From assembly GCF_030269325.1 (NCBI RefSeq), contig NZ_BSTD01000002.1, positions 310,001-374,000 on the forward strand: a stretch of DNA of 64,000 nucleotides, read 5' to 3'. The notes below the pieces were generated by a model, which saw only the letters and a list, made by a program, of their open reading frames with translations, had not been told where the DNA came from and searched no databases. The translations under genes and the position numbers were made by a program. This DNA is from Amycolatopsis sp. NBRC 101858 (GTDB lineage Bacteria > Actinomycetota > Actinomycetes > Mycobacteriales > Pseudonocardiaceae). This document shows positions 35,520 to 43,140 of the stretch, in pieces (position 1 is the stretch's first letter; the number at the start of each line of letters is the position of its first letter).

Positions 35520-37435
35520 CGCGACAGCTCCAGCCGCGCCACGCCCGGCGTCTCGAACCCGAGCACCTGGCCGTAGAACGACAGCTCCGCCTCCAGCGCC
35601 GCCACGATCGTCGCGGCCTGCCGGAACCCGTGCTGCTCCCCGGGGAACCGCTGGTAGGCGTACGGGATCCCGCGCCCCTCGAGCCCGGCCACGAACCGGT
35701 CCGCCTGCTCCGGCGGGCAGATCCGGTCCTCCAGCCCCTGCTGGAACAGCACCGGCCCGGCCAGCGACGCCGAGTTCGCCAGCGGCGACCGCTCGACGTA
35801 GCGCTGCCTCGCCGCCGGCAGCGGCCCGACCAGCCCGTCCAGATACCGTGACTCGAAGTCGTGCGTGTCACCCTCGGTGCCGGTCCACCCGGCCAGGTCC
35901 AGCACCGGGTACATCACCGTGCCCGCCCGGTACGTCTTCGTCGTGGTCAGCGACGCCGCCGCGGTGAACCCACCCGCGCTGCCGCCGCGCACCGCCAGCC
36001 GGTCGCCGTCGGCCAGCCCGGCCGCCACCAGCGCCTCGGCCACCGCGACGCAGTCCGCGACGTCCACCACGCCCCACTGCTCCCGCAGCCGCTCCCGGTA
36101 GGCCCGCCCGAACCCGGTCGACCCGCCGTAGTTCACCGCCGCCACCGCGATGCCCCGGCTGGTGAAGTACGCCAGCTCCAGATCCAGCATCGGCAGGTGC
36201 TGCCCGGTCGGCCCGCCGTGGACGTGCACCAGCAGCGGGGGACGCTCGCCCTCGGGCGCCGCGAAGTCCGGGTTCGCCGGCCGGTACAGCACCACCGGCA
36301 CGGTCTCGCCGCCGGTCGTCGTGAACACCCGCTCTTCCGGCACCGGCAAGAACGCCGCCGGCAGCTCCGGCTGGGGCGTCAGATCGGTGACCCCACCCCC
36401 GAAGGAGACGTGCACGACCGCGGCTTCCCGCACCGGGCCGCCCGCGACCCCGGTGACCCCGCCGTCGTGCGCCGCGAACCCCGTCGAAGACCACGCCGTC
36501 AGCTCCTCGGCCACCGGCGTCACCGAGCCGTCCGCCTCGTCCAGCACGGCCAGCCGCCCGGACGCGAGCACCGCGTGCCGCCCGCCGCCGAGCGGGGCGA
36601 ACCACCGCGAACCCGCCTTCCACAACGGCCCGCCCAGCTCCCGCTCGACCGGCGCGACGTTCGCCAGCGCCCCGTCGAGCCCGATCCGGTGCAGGTTCCA
36701 CCAGCCCTCGGGGTCGAGCAGCGCCAGCAGCGTCTCCGGCGTCTCCCACTCGACCTGGCACACCGCAACGCCCGCGCCGCCGGCCAGCACCCGGTGCGGC
36801 CCGAAGGAGCCGTCCTCGGCGACCGGAGCCACGCACAGCTCGGTCCCGTCCCACGGCATCGCCGGGTGGTCCCAGCCGAACCACGCCGCGTGCCGCCCGT
36901 CCGGCGACAGCTTCGGCACGGTCAGGAAGTGGTGGCTCGCAGCGAGCACGCGCTCCGAGCCGCCGTGGAGCGCGATCGCCACCAGTTCCCGCTCGATGTC
37001 GGCGGGGCGCGGGCCGGTGCTGCGTTCGCGGACCGCGAACACCTCGCCGGTCCGCCCGGCCCGCAGGTCGCCGTAGCGGACGCTCTGGGGCTGCGCGGGC
37101 TCCGGTGTCAGCGGCACCACACCGGTTTCGCTCACCGCGTAAACCCGCTGATCGGCCCAGTGCGTGAACACCACCACACCGCCGACGACCGCCCACGGCC
37201 GGCCGCCGTATTCGTGCAGCCGGTTGCGGACGTTCCACGGCGCCGGCAGCACGTCCTCGGTGCCGCCCGGCACCGCCCGCACCAGGGCGACCCGTCCCTG
37301 CTCACCGGGCCGCGCCTCGGCCCACCACACCTCGTCCCCGACGACGTCGAGCCACTGCGGGCCACCGCCGGCGGCGGCCACCTCGGCGGCGGTGATGGGC
37401 GAGGACCAGGTTCCGTACGGCGAGATCCGAGACAC
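35516..37435 (-). CDS. S9 family prolyl oligopeptidase-like peptidase
   Basis: 639 residues. An N-terminal seven-bladed beta-propeller (about residues 1-370, several LSPDG-type blades) is followed by the alpha/beta hydrolase domain. The triad is Ser in RGGSAGGFT, Asp in GLEDRICPPEQ and His in PGEQHGFRQ. HVHGGPTGQHLPMLD is the oxyanion segment. It is an acylaminoacyl- or dipeptidyl-peptidase-like enzyme, cytosolic (no signal peptide). The GTG start lies 6 nt after TAGCCT (37442-37447, minus), implying a leaderless mRNA. It is the first gene of the S9/LD-carboxypeptidase/PPOX operon and is divergent from the DUF3090 gene. Confidence 0.94.
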   Translation of the reverse strand: MSRISPYGTWSSPITAAEVAAAGGGPQWLDVVGDEVWWAEARPGEQGRVALVRAVPGGTEDVLPAPWNVRNRLHEYGGRPWAVVGGVVVFTHWADQRVYAVSETGVVPLTPEPAQPQSVRYGDLRAGRTGEVFAVRERSTGPRPADIERELVAIALHGGSERVLAASHHFLTVPKLSPDGRHAAWFGWDHPAMPWDGTELCVAPVAEDGSFGPHRVLAGGAGVAVCQVEWETPETLLALLDPEGWWNLHRIGLDGALANVAPVERELGGPLWKAGSRWFAPLGGGRHAVLASGRLAVLDEADGSVTPVAEELTAWSSTGFAAHDGGVTGVAGGPVREAAVVHVSFGGGVTDLTPQPELPAAFLPVPEERVFTTTGGETVPVVLYRPANPDFAAPEGERPPLLVHVHGGPTGQHLPMLDLELAYFTSRGIAVAAVNYGGSTGFGRAYRERLREQWGVVDVADCVAVAEALVAAGLADGDRLAVRGGSAGGFTAAASLTTTKTYRAGTVMYPVLDLAGWTGTEGDTHDFESRYLDGLVGPLPAARQRYVERSPLANSASLAGPVLFQQGLEDRICPPEQADRFVAGLEGRGIPYAYQRFPGEQHGFRQAATIVAALEAELSFYGQVLGFETPGVARLELSR

Positions 37436-37441
37436 CCCCAG

Positions 37442-37502
37442 AGGCTAGCGGCCCGCGAAGGGTGGGGCGGCGGATGCCGATCATGCGGCGGTGGCCTAGG
37501 GT
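37442..37502. promoter_or_regulatory. divergent promoters of S9 peptidase and DUF3090 genes
   Basis: TAGCCT (37442-37447, minus strand) lies 6 nt before the GTG at 37435. TAGGGT (37497-37502, plus) lies 10 nt before the ATG at 37513, leaving a leader of only a few nucleotides. No ribosome-binding site is present for either gene. Confidence 0.6.
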
Positions 37503-37512
37503 CGACAGTGCT

Positions 37513-38088
37513 ATGTCTCGCGTAATCCACGTCTTCCGCCAGCCGGATCGGTTCGTCGCCGGCACCGTCGGCGAGCCCGGCGATCGCACGTTCTACCTCC
37601 AGGCCTCCGAGGACGTGCGCACCATCAGCGTCACCATCGAAAAACAGCAGGTCGTCGTCCTCGCGGAGCGCCTCGGCTCCCTGCTCGAGGAGGTCGCCAG
37701 CCGCTTCGGTGCCGACGTGCCCGACGACGTCCCCGACGACCAGCTCGACGTCGACCCCCTCACCGTGCCGGTCGAGGAGGAGTTCCGCGTCGGCACCATG
37801 GGTCTCGGCTGGGACGCCGACAGCAGCGCGGTCGTCATCGAGCTGCTCGCCATCACCGAGGGCGAGGTCGACGAGACGGTCGTGCTCGACGACACCGAGG
37901 AGGGCCCGGACGCCGTCCGCGTCTTCCTCACCCCGGCCGCCGCCCGCGCCTTCGCCGAGCGAGCCGACCGCGTCGTCAACGCCGGCCGCAAGCCGTGCCC
38001 GCTGTGCGGGGAGCCGCTCGACCCGACCGGGCACATCTGCCCGCGGCAGAACGGCTACCGGCGCGAGACCGACGCGGACGAAGACTGA
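37513..38088 (+). CDS. DUF3090 domain-containing protein (Rv2134c-like)
   Basis: 191 residues, conserved across actinobacteria, function unknown. SRVIHVFRQPDRFVAGTVGEPGDRTFYLQA is the family N-terminus. FLTPAAARAFAERADRVVNAGRKPCPLCGEPLDPTGHICPRQNGY ends with a Cys-X2-Cys...His-X-Cys knuckle that probably binds zinc. ATG 37513 is chosen because of the -10 at 37497-37502; upstream in-frame starts would lie inside or before that promoter. It is 2 nt from SCO1664. In mycobacteria this gene is next to a SCO1664-type gene and close to uppP; here uppP is 34 kb away. Confidence 0.93.
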   Translation: MSRVIHVFRQPDRFVAGTVGEPGDRTFYLQASEDVRTISVTIEKQQVVVLAERLGSLLEEVASRFGADVPDDVPDDQLDVDPLTVPVEEEFRVGTMGLGWDADSSAVVIELLAITEGEVDETVVLDDTEEGPDAVRVFLTPAAARAFAERADRVVNAGRKPCPLCGEPLDPTGHICPRQNGYRRETDADED

Positions 38089-38090
38089 CC

Positions 38091-38906
38091 ATGGCCGACA
38101 CGCCGGCGGAACAGCCGGATCCGGCCGACCCGGCGTCCCGCGAGCTCGTCACCCACGGCCGCATCGACGTCGAAGGACGGCTCGTCGACGCCTCGAACGT
38201 CACGCTCTTCTGCGCCATCGAGCTCGACGGCGTCACCGGCCGCGTCGTGTACAAGCCGGTGTCGGGGGAGCGGCCGCTGTGGGACTTCCCCGACGGCACG
38301 CTCGCCGGGCGCGAGGTCGCCACCGCGATCATCAGCGAGGCCGCCGGCATCGGCGCGATCCCGCCGACCGTCCTGCGCGACGGGCCGTTCGGCCCCGGCA
38401 TGGTCCAGCTGTGGATCGAGACGACCGAGGACGACCTGGTCGAGGTCCGCGCGCCCGACGACCTCCCCGAAGACTGGCGCGTCGTGCTGCACGCCCACGA
38501 CCGGCTCGGCGAGCCCGCGGTGCTGGCCCACGCCGACCACCCCGGGCTGCGTGACCTCGCCGTGCTCGACATCGTCGTCAACAACACCGACCGCAAGGGC
38601 GGGCACCTGCTGCCCGGCTTGGACGGCCGCGTCTACGGCGTCGACCACGGCATCTGCCTGCACACCGATCCCAAGCTGCGGACCGTCCTGTGGGGCTGGA
38701 TCGGCGAACCGGTCCCGCCGGACACCGTCGAGAAGCTGCGGAAGCTGCGCTCGGAGATCGACGGCGGCCTCGGCAAGACGCTGGCCGAGCACATCACCAA
38801 GTTCGAGATCCGCGCCTTGGCCGAACGCACCGACCTGCTGCTGGCCGAAGGCATCTTCCCCGAGCCCGGCGACGACTGGCGTGCCATCCCGTGGCCCCTG
38901 TTCTGA
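38091..38906 (+). CDS. SCO1664 family protein (kinase-like fold)
   Basis: 271 residues. VTHGRIDVEGRLVDASNVTLFCAIELDGVTGRVVYKPVSGERPLWDFPDGTL opens with a nucleotide-binding-like sheet and a conserved Lys. LDIVVNNTDRKGGHLLPGLDGRVYGVDHGICLH resembles the catalytic and metal-binding loops of the phosphatidylinositol 3-/4-kinase and HipA fold. The function is unknown; the target could be a protein or a small molecule. It starts 2 nt after the DUF3090 stop and overlaps the aminoglycoside-kinase-like gene by 16 bp, so the three genes are one operon. Confidence 0.92.
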   Translation: MADTPAEQPDPADPASRELVTHGRIDVEGRLVDASNVTLFCAIELDGVTGRVVYKPVSGERPLWDFPDGTLAGREVATAIISEAAGIGAIPPTVLRDGPFGPGMVQLWIETTEDDLVEVRAPDDLPEDWRVVLHAHDRLGEPAVLAHADHPGLRDLAVLDIVVNNTDRKGGHLLPGLDGRVYGVDHGICLHTDPKLRTVLWGWIGEPVPPDTVEKLRKLRSEIDGGLGKTLAEHITKFEIRALAERTDLLLAEGIFPEPGDDWRAIPWPLF

Positions 38907-39775
38907 TCGACGACGCCGCCCGGGCGCGGCTCGTCGACCGCTTCGGCGCGGAGCTGGCCGAACCCTGGTGCGACGCCCTCCCGGAGCTGGTCGCCCGGCT
39001 CACCGCGCAGTGGAACCTCGAGGTCCGCGAAGCCCGGCCGGGCAACACCGGCCGCACGCTGCTGTGCACCGGTCCTGGCGGTGACCTGCGCGTGCTCAAG
39101 CTGACGCCGGACCCCGAGGTGGCCCGGCTCGAGGTCACCGGGCTGCGCGCCTGGGCCGGCTGCTCCCGCGTCGTCCAGGTGCTCGACGCCGACCTCGACG
39201 CCCACGCGATCCTCCTGGAAGGGCTCGTCCCGGGCACCCAGGTCGACGGCGACGTCCCGTGGGCCGAAATCGGCGAGATGCTCGACCAGCTGCACGCCGC
39301 CGAACCGGTGGGCGAGTTCGGACGGCTGGCCGACGGCATCGAGTTCATCTTCACCCTCTCCGAACGCCGCCGCCGCGAATCCCCGGCCGCCGCGCACCTG
39401 AGCGCCGAAACCCTGGACAAGGGCCGTGAGCGCGCGCTCGCGCTCGCCACCAGCGGACCGGTCACGCTGATCCACGGCGACCTCCACCCCGCGAACGTCC
39501 TGGACGCCGGACCCGGCCGCGGCGCGGTCGCCATCGACCCGCGCCCCGGTCTCGGCGACCCGGCGCTCGACGCCATCGACTGGATGTTCGTGCCCATGGC
39601 GAAGGGCGGCACGCTCGACGACGGCCTCGCCGCGCTCGCCCCGCACGTGGCCGGCTTCGACGCCGAGCGCGTCCGGGCCTGGTGCGTCGCGATGGCCCCG
39701 CTGGTCGCATTGTCGCCTTTGCGCCGCGGCGAGCGGTCGCCGTTCACCGACGCGGTCCTGGAGTTGGCCCGCTGA
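38891..39775 (+). CDS. aminoglycoside phosphotransferase family protein (APH(6)-like)
   Basis: 294-residue small-molecule kinase. VTLIHGDLHPANVLDAGPGRGAVAIDPRPGLGDPALDAIDW contains the catalytic Asp of the Brenner motif and the metal-binding IDPxPxxGDP, as in the APH(6)/hydroxyurea-kinase group. The N-lobe nucleotide-binding part is LLCTGPGGDLRVLKLTPDPEVARLEVTGL. The natural substrate is unknown, and resistance should not be assumed. GTG 38891 (VAPVLIDDAARAR) overlaps the SCO1664 gene by 16 bp; no other in-frame start lies close by. Confidence 0.85.
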   Translation: MAPVLIDDAARARLVDRFGAELAEPWCDALPELVARLTAQWNLEVREARPGNTGRTLLCTGPGGDLRVLKLTPDPEVARLEVTGLRAWAGCSRVVQVLDADLDAHAILLEGLVPGTQVDGDVPWAEIGEMLDQLHAAEPVGEFGRLADGIEFIFTLSERRRRESPAAAHLSAETLDKGRERALALATSGPVTLIHGDLHPANVLDAGPGRGAVAIDPRPGLGDPALDAIDWMFVPMAKGGTLDDGLAALAPHVAGFDAERVRAWCVAMAPLVALSPLRRGERSPFTDAVLELAR

Positions 39776-39812
39776 CCGGCGTGGCATGACCCGGCCGGGG
39801 CACCCCGCCCAC

Positions 39813-39818
39813 TAGGTT
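39813..39818 (+). promoter_or_regulatory. -10 box for leaderless DUF3097 gene
   Basis: TAGGTT lies 8 nt before the GTG at 39827. There is no Shine-Dalgarno sequence and no clear -35. Confidence 0.55.
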
Positions 39819-39826
39819 GCCTGGTC

Positions 39827-40639
39827 GTGCGCCCCCATTCCTATGACGACGTGCTCGCCGGCCCGCGCCGCAAGAAGGTGCCGGAGGTCCCCGCCGAACC
39901 CGGCCTCGTGGTCGAAGACCCGGCCAGCGGGTTCTGCGGCGCCGTGATCAAGATCGAGTACGGGAACGTCGTGCTCGAAGACGGCAAGGGCCGCCACCGC
40001 GTGTTCCCGCTCGCCCCGGCCGGGTTCCTGCTGGAGGGCAAACCGGTCACGCTGGTGCCGGTCAAGACGGTGAAGGCGCCGGTCAAACAGGTGAGCGCGT
40101 CCGGGTCGGTCAAGGTGCAGGGCCTGCAGGCCCGCGTCGCCCGCGACTCGCGCATCTGGGTCGAGGGCAAGCACGACGCCGAGCTCGTCGAACGCGTCTG
40201 GGGCCACGACCTGCGCGTCGAAGGCGTCGTCGTGGAGCCCCTGGACGGCGTCGACGTGCTGAGTGACCGCATCGCCGAGTTCGGCACCGGACCCGGCAGG
40301 CGACTGGGTGTGCTCGTCGACCACCTCGTGCCCGGCAGCAAGGAGTCCCGCCTCGTCGAGGCCGTCCACGACGAGAACGTGCTGGTCACCGGGCATCCCT
40401 ACATCGACGTCTGGGAGGCCGTGCGGCCCGAGGCCGTCGGCATCAGGGCGTGGCCGAAGATCCCCCGCGGCACCGAGTGGAAGCAGGGGATCTGCGACGC
40501 GCTCGGCTGGGGGCAACCTTACGAAGGCTGGCAACGTGTCCTGAGCGGGGTGAGCAGTTTCCGCGACCTCGAGACCCCGCTCATCGGGGCCGTGGAACGG
40601 CTCATCGACTTCGTCACCGAGTCGACGGAAGAGGCCTGA
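39827..40639 (+). CDS. DUF3097 domain-containing protein
   Basis: 270-residue actinobacterial protein of unknown function. The N-terminal half has a small barrel (VVEDPASGFCGAVIKIEYGNVVLEDGKGRHRVFPL). The second half, SRIWVEGKHDAELVERVWGHDLRVEGVVVEPLDGVD...GVLVDHLVPGSKE, resembles a TOPRIM core, with a Glu after the first strand and a DH pair after the third. That suggests a nucleic-acid or nucleotide-related activity, but this is inference. It is transcribed from its own -10 and probably leaderless. An 84-bp gap with repeats and a hairpin separates it from the NfeD gene. Confidence 0.88.
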   Translation: MRPHSYDDVLAGPRRKKVPEVPAEPGLVVEDPASGFCGAVIKIEYGNVVLEDGKGRHRVFPLAPAGFLLEGKPVTLVPVKTVKAPVKQVSASGSVKVQGLQARVARDSRIWVEGKHDAELVERVWGHDLRVEGVVVEPLDGVDVLSDRIAEFGTGPGRRLGVLVDHLVPGSKESRLVEAVHDENVLVTGHPYIDVWEAVRPEAVGIRAWPKIPRGTEWKQGICDALGWGQPYEGWQRVLSGVSSFRDLETPLIGAVERLIDFVTESTEEA

Positions 40640-40655
40640 ATGTCTGATTTGTCCA

Positions 40656-40704
40656 AGGTCACGCGTAGGTCACGTCGAGTCACTGCGCCGGTGCGAACCG
40701 GCGC
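40656..40704 (+). promoter_or_regulatory. 11-nt-spaced direct repeats and a GCGA-loop hairpin upstream of NfeD
   Basis: AGGTCACG occurs at 40656-40663 and 40667-40674, and AGTCAC at 40678-40683, all with an 11-nt period. This is the architecture of Streptomyces PHO boxes, though the sequence only partly matches GTTCACC. Then GCGCCGGT (40685-40692) and its complement (40697-40704) form an 8-bp stem with a GCGA tetraloop. Possible activator sites plus a mild terminator or leader hairpin. Confidence 0.4.
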
Positions 40705-40723
40705 GATCTGAGAGCATGAAGCC

Positions 40724-41158
40724 ATGGCATGGGCAGTGGTCTGGTTGATCGTCGGCATCGCCCTGATGATCGCGGAAGTCCTCTCCGGCGACTTCGTGCT
40801 GATCATGCTGGGCGTCGGCGCGCTGTTCGGCGCCGGAGCCGACGTGCTCACCGGGAACATCTTCATCGACGTCGCCGTGTTCGCCGTCGCCTCGGTCGGG
40901 ATGCTCGTGCTGATCCGCCCGGCGCTGAAGCGGCGCTTCCTCGCCGGCACCGGGCACCGCACCGGCATCGAGGCCCTCATCGGCGCCCGCGCCGTCGTCC
41001 TGTCCACAGTGGACTACGAGGCCGGGCAGGTGAAGCTGGCCGGCGACGTCTGGTCCGCGCGCAGCCTCTCGGAGCACCACGAACCGATCAAGCCCGGCAC
41101 GTCCGTCACGGTCGTCGAGATCTCGGGTGCCACCGCCGTCGTGTCGGCCGAGCCGTGA
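40724..41158 (+). CDS. NfeD family membrane protein
   Basis: 144 residues. Two or three N-terminal helices (VVWLIVGIALMIAEVLSGDFVLIMLGVGALFGAGADVL and IDVAVFAVASVGMLVLIRPAL) are followed by an OB-fold domain (GARAVVLSTVDYEAGQVKLAGDVWSARS...VVEISGATAVV). NfeD proteins partner with SPFH proteins in membrane microdomains. This one is followed, overlapping by 4 bp, by a short SPFH gene and then a full-length SPFH gene, the expected module. The hairpin region at 40685-40704 lies just upstream. Confidence 0.93.
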   Translation: MAWAVVWLIVGIALMIAEVLSGDFVLIMLGVGALFGAGADVLTGNIFIDVAVFAVASVGMLVLIRPALKRRFLAGTGHRTGIEALIGARAVVLSTVDYEAGQVKLAGDVWSARSLSEHHEPIKPGTSVTVVEISGATAVVSAEP

Positions 41159-41643
41159 GCCTGGGTCTCGTCGTCGTCCCCGAGGGCCGGGCCGCGGTGA
41201 TCGAACGCGGCGGGCGGTTCCGCGCCGTGCTCGGCCCCGGCCGGCACTTCGTGCTGCCGTTCGCCGACACCGTCCGGGCGCGCGTCGATCTCGGCGACCA
41301 GATCCTGTCCGCACCGCCCCGGGTCATCGAGGCCGGCGACGGACGGGAAGTCCACATCGGATTCGAAGTCATCTTCGCCGTCACCGACCCGAAGCTGGCG
41401 ACGTACGAAATCGGCAACCCGGCGATCGCGATCGAACAGCTGACCACCACGGCGCTGCGGCAGGAAGCGAGCCTGACCACGGCCGAGCGCGCCGTCACCG
41501 CACCGGGGGACCTGCACCGTACAGTGTGGACGGTCCTGCACGACACCACCGGACGCTGGGGCGTCACCACGAAAGAGCTGACGCTCACGGTGAGCCCGCC
41601 CGCGGCGCCCGGAACTCCGTCAACCGCGCAAGAATGGTACTAG
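41155..41643 (+). CDS. short SPFH/band 7 domain protein without membrane anchor
   Basis: 162 residues containing only the SPFH core: VVVPEGRAAVIERGGRFRAVLGPGRHFVLPFADTVRARVDLGDQ through WTVLHDTTGRWGVTTKELTLTV. It has neither the N-terminal hydrophobic segment nor the C-terminal coiled coil of the downstream paralogue at 41660. It looks like a truncated duplicate of that gene, but codon use is normal and there are no stops or frameshifts, so it is probably expressed. It may hetero-oligomerise with the full-length protein. The GTG start overlaps the NfeD stop. Confidence 0.82.
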   Translation: MSLGLVVVPEGRAAVIERGGRFRAVLGPGRHFVLPFADTVRARVDLGDQILSAPPRVIEAGDGREVHIGFEVIFAVTDPKLATYEIGNPAIAIEQLTTTALRQEASLTTAERAVTAPGDLHRTVWTVLHDTTGRWGVTTKELTLTVSPPAAPGTPSTAQEWY

Positions 41644-41659
41644 GTAAGGGGAAGATCTC

Positions 41660-43087
41660 TTGACCACCACTGTGATCATCGTGGTCGTCTTACTGGCTCT
41701 CTTCGTGATCATCACGGTAGCCAAGGCGATCATGGTCGTGCCGCAGGCGCAGTCGGCCGTGATCGAGCGGCTGGGCCGGTTCCGCACGGTGGCGTCGCCG
41801 GGCCTGACCTTCCTGGTGCCGTTCCTGGACAAGGTGCGCGCCCGGATCGACCTGCGCGAGCAGGTCGTCTCGTTCCCGCCGCAGCCGGTCATCACCGAGG
41901 ACAACCTGACGGTGTCGATCGACACCGTCGTGTACTTCCAGGTCACCGACTCGCGCGCCGCGGTGTACGAGATCTCGAACTACATCGTCGGTGTCGAGCA
42001 GCTGACCACCACCACGCTCCGCAACGTGGTCGGTGGCATGAGCCTTGAGCAGACGCTGACCTCGCGCGACTCGATCAACACGCAGCTGCGCGGCGTCCTC
42101 GACGAGGCGACCGGCCGCTGGGGCATCCGCGTCGGCCGCGTCGAGCTCAAGGCGATCGACCCGCCGCCCTCCATCCAGGACTCGATGGAGAAGCAGATGC
42201 GCGCCGACCGCGAGAAGCGCGCCATGATCCTCACCGCGGAAGGCCAGCGGGAGTCGGCGATCAAGACCGCGGAAGGCCAGAAGCAGAGCCAGATCCTCTC
42301 CGCCGAAGGTGCCCGCCAGGCGACCATCCTCGCGGCCGAGGCCGAGCGGCAGTCGCGCATCCTGCGGGCGCAGGGTGAACGCGCCGCGCGGTACCTGCAG
42401 GCGCAGGGCCAGGCGAAGGCGATCGAGAAGGTGTTCGCCGCGATCAAGGCCGGCCGCCCGACGCCGGAGGTGCTGGCCTACCAGTACCTGCAGACGCTGC
42501 CGCAGATGGCGCAGGGCGACGCGAACAAGGTCTGGATGATCCCGAGCGACTACGGCAAGGCCCTCGAAGGCTTCGCCCGCGCGCTCGGCGCCCCGGGCGA
42601 CGACGGCGTCTTCCGCTACGAGCCGCCGAAGGACGACGACGTCCCGGCCAAGCCCGACCTCGAGGACGAAGAGGTCTCGAGCTGGTTCGAGACGAAGAGC
42701 GACCCGAAGGTCGCCGAGGCCGTGGCGGCCGCCGAGGCCGTGGCACGCCAGGAGGTCCCGGCCCTCGGCACGCCGTCGGCGCCGCCCGCCCGCCCGGCGA
42801 TCCCGCGCCCGGTCCAGCAGCAGCAACTGCAGCAGCCCGAGGTGGAGCCGGCGGACGAGGAGCGGGGCACCGAGGTCACGCCCGCGCCCCAGCAGCCGCC
42901 GACGCCGCAGAGCGGCCAGCCGCTCCCGCAGCCGCAGTCCCCGGCCGGCCCGCACCAGGGCGCCGGGTACCAGGGCCAGCCGCCGCAGTCCCCGCCGCCG
43001 GGCCAGTTCGGCGGCCCGCAGAACCCGGGCAGCGGGCCGTTCCCGCAGCAGCCCCCGTTCGGCGGACCCCAGGGTCCGCGCCGCTGA
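41660..43087 (+). CDS. SPFH domain-containing (stomatin/band 7) protein
   Basis: 475 residues. N-terminal helix VIIVVVLLALFVIITVAKAIMVV, then the SPFH domain (QSAVIERLGRFRTVASPGLTFLVPFLDKVRARIDLREQVV), then an Ala/Glu/Gln-rich coiled coil with the repeated TAEGQ(R/K) motif (TAEGQRESAIKTAEGQKQSQILSAEGARQ). The last about 100 residues are Pro/Gln-rich and low complexity (QQPPTPQSGQPLPQPQSP). It is a membrane scaffold that probably works with NfeD in quality control or membrane organisation. TTG start, preceded by AAGGGGAAG, 16 nt after the short SPFH gene. A long hairpin terminator follows. Confidence 0.94.
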   Translation: MTTTVIIVVVLLALFVIITVAKAIMVVPQAQSAVIERLGRFRTVASPGLTFLVPFLDKVRARIDLREQVVSFPPQPVITEDNLTVSIDTVVYFQVTDSRAAVYEISNYIVGVEQLTTTTLRNVVGGMSLEQTLTSRDSINTQLRGVLDEATGRWGIRVGRVELKAIDPPPSIQDSMEKQMRADREKRAMILTAEGQRESAIKTAEGQKQSQILSAEGARQATILAAEAERQSRILRAQGERAARYLQAQGQAKAIEKVFAAIKAGRPTPEVLAYQYLQTLPQMAQGDANKVWMIPSDYGKALEGFARALGAPGDDGVFRYEPPKDDDVPAKPDLEDEEVSSWFETKSDPKVAEAVAAAEAVARQEVPALGTPSAPPARPAIPRPVQQQQLQQPEVEPADEERGTEVTPAPQQPPTPQSGQPLPQPQSPAGPHQGAGYQGQPPQSPPPGQFGGPQNPGSGPFPQQPPFGGPQGPRR

Positions 43088-43093
43088 CGTGAA

Positions 43094-43136
43094 CGAAAGG
43101 GGCCTCTCACCGGACTTCGGTGGGAGGCCCCTTTCG
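43094..43136. terminator. long bidirectional hairpin terminator
   Basis: 19-bp stem from CGAAAGGGGCCTCTCACCG (43094-43112) with its partner (43118-43136), a single G-U type mismatch and a 5-nt loop. CCCCTTTCG or its mirror follows on each strand. It lies between the convergent SPFH and MFS genes. Confidence 0.85.
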
Positions 43137-43140
43137 TCGT

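Noticed and set aside
38891..39775. Functional aminoglycoside resistance gene
   Set aside because: The kinase motifs are clear, but the gene sits in a conserved DUF3090/SCO1664 housekeeping operon, so drug phosphorylation is not a safe assignment.
40685..40704. Riboswitch based on the GCGA-loop hairpin
   Set aside because: Only one short stem is visible, with no conserved aptamer core or alternative terminator pairing. A GNRA-type loop alone is not evidence for ligand binding.
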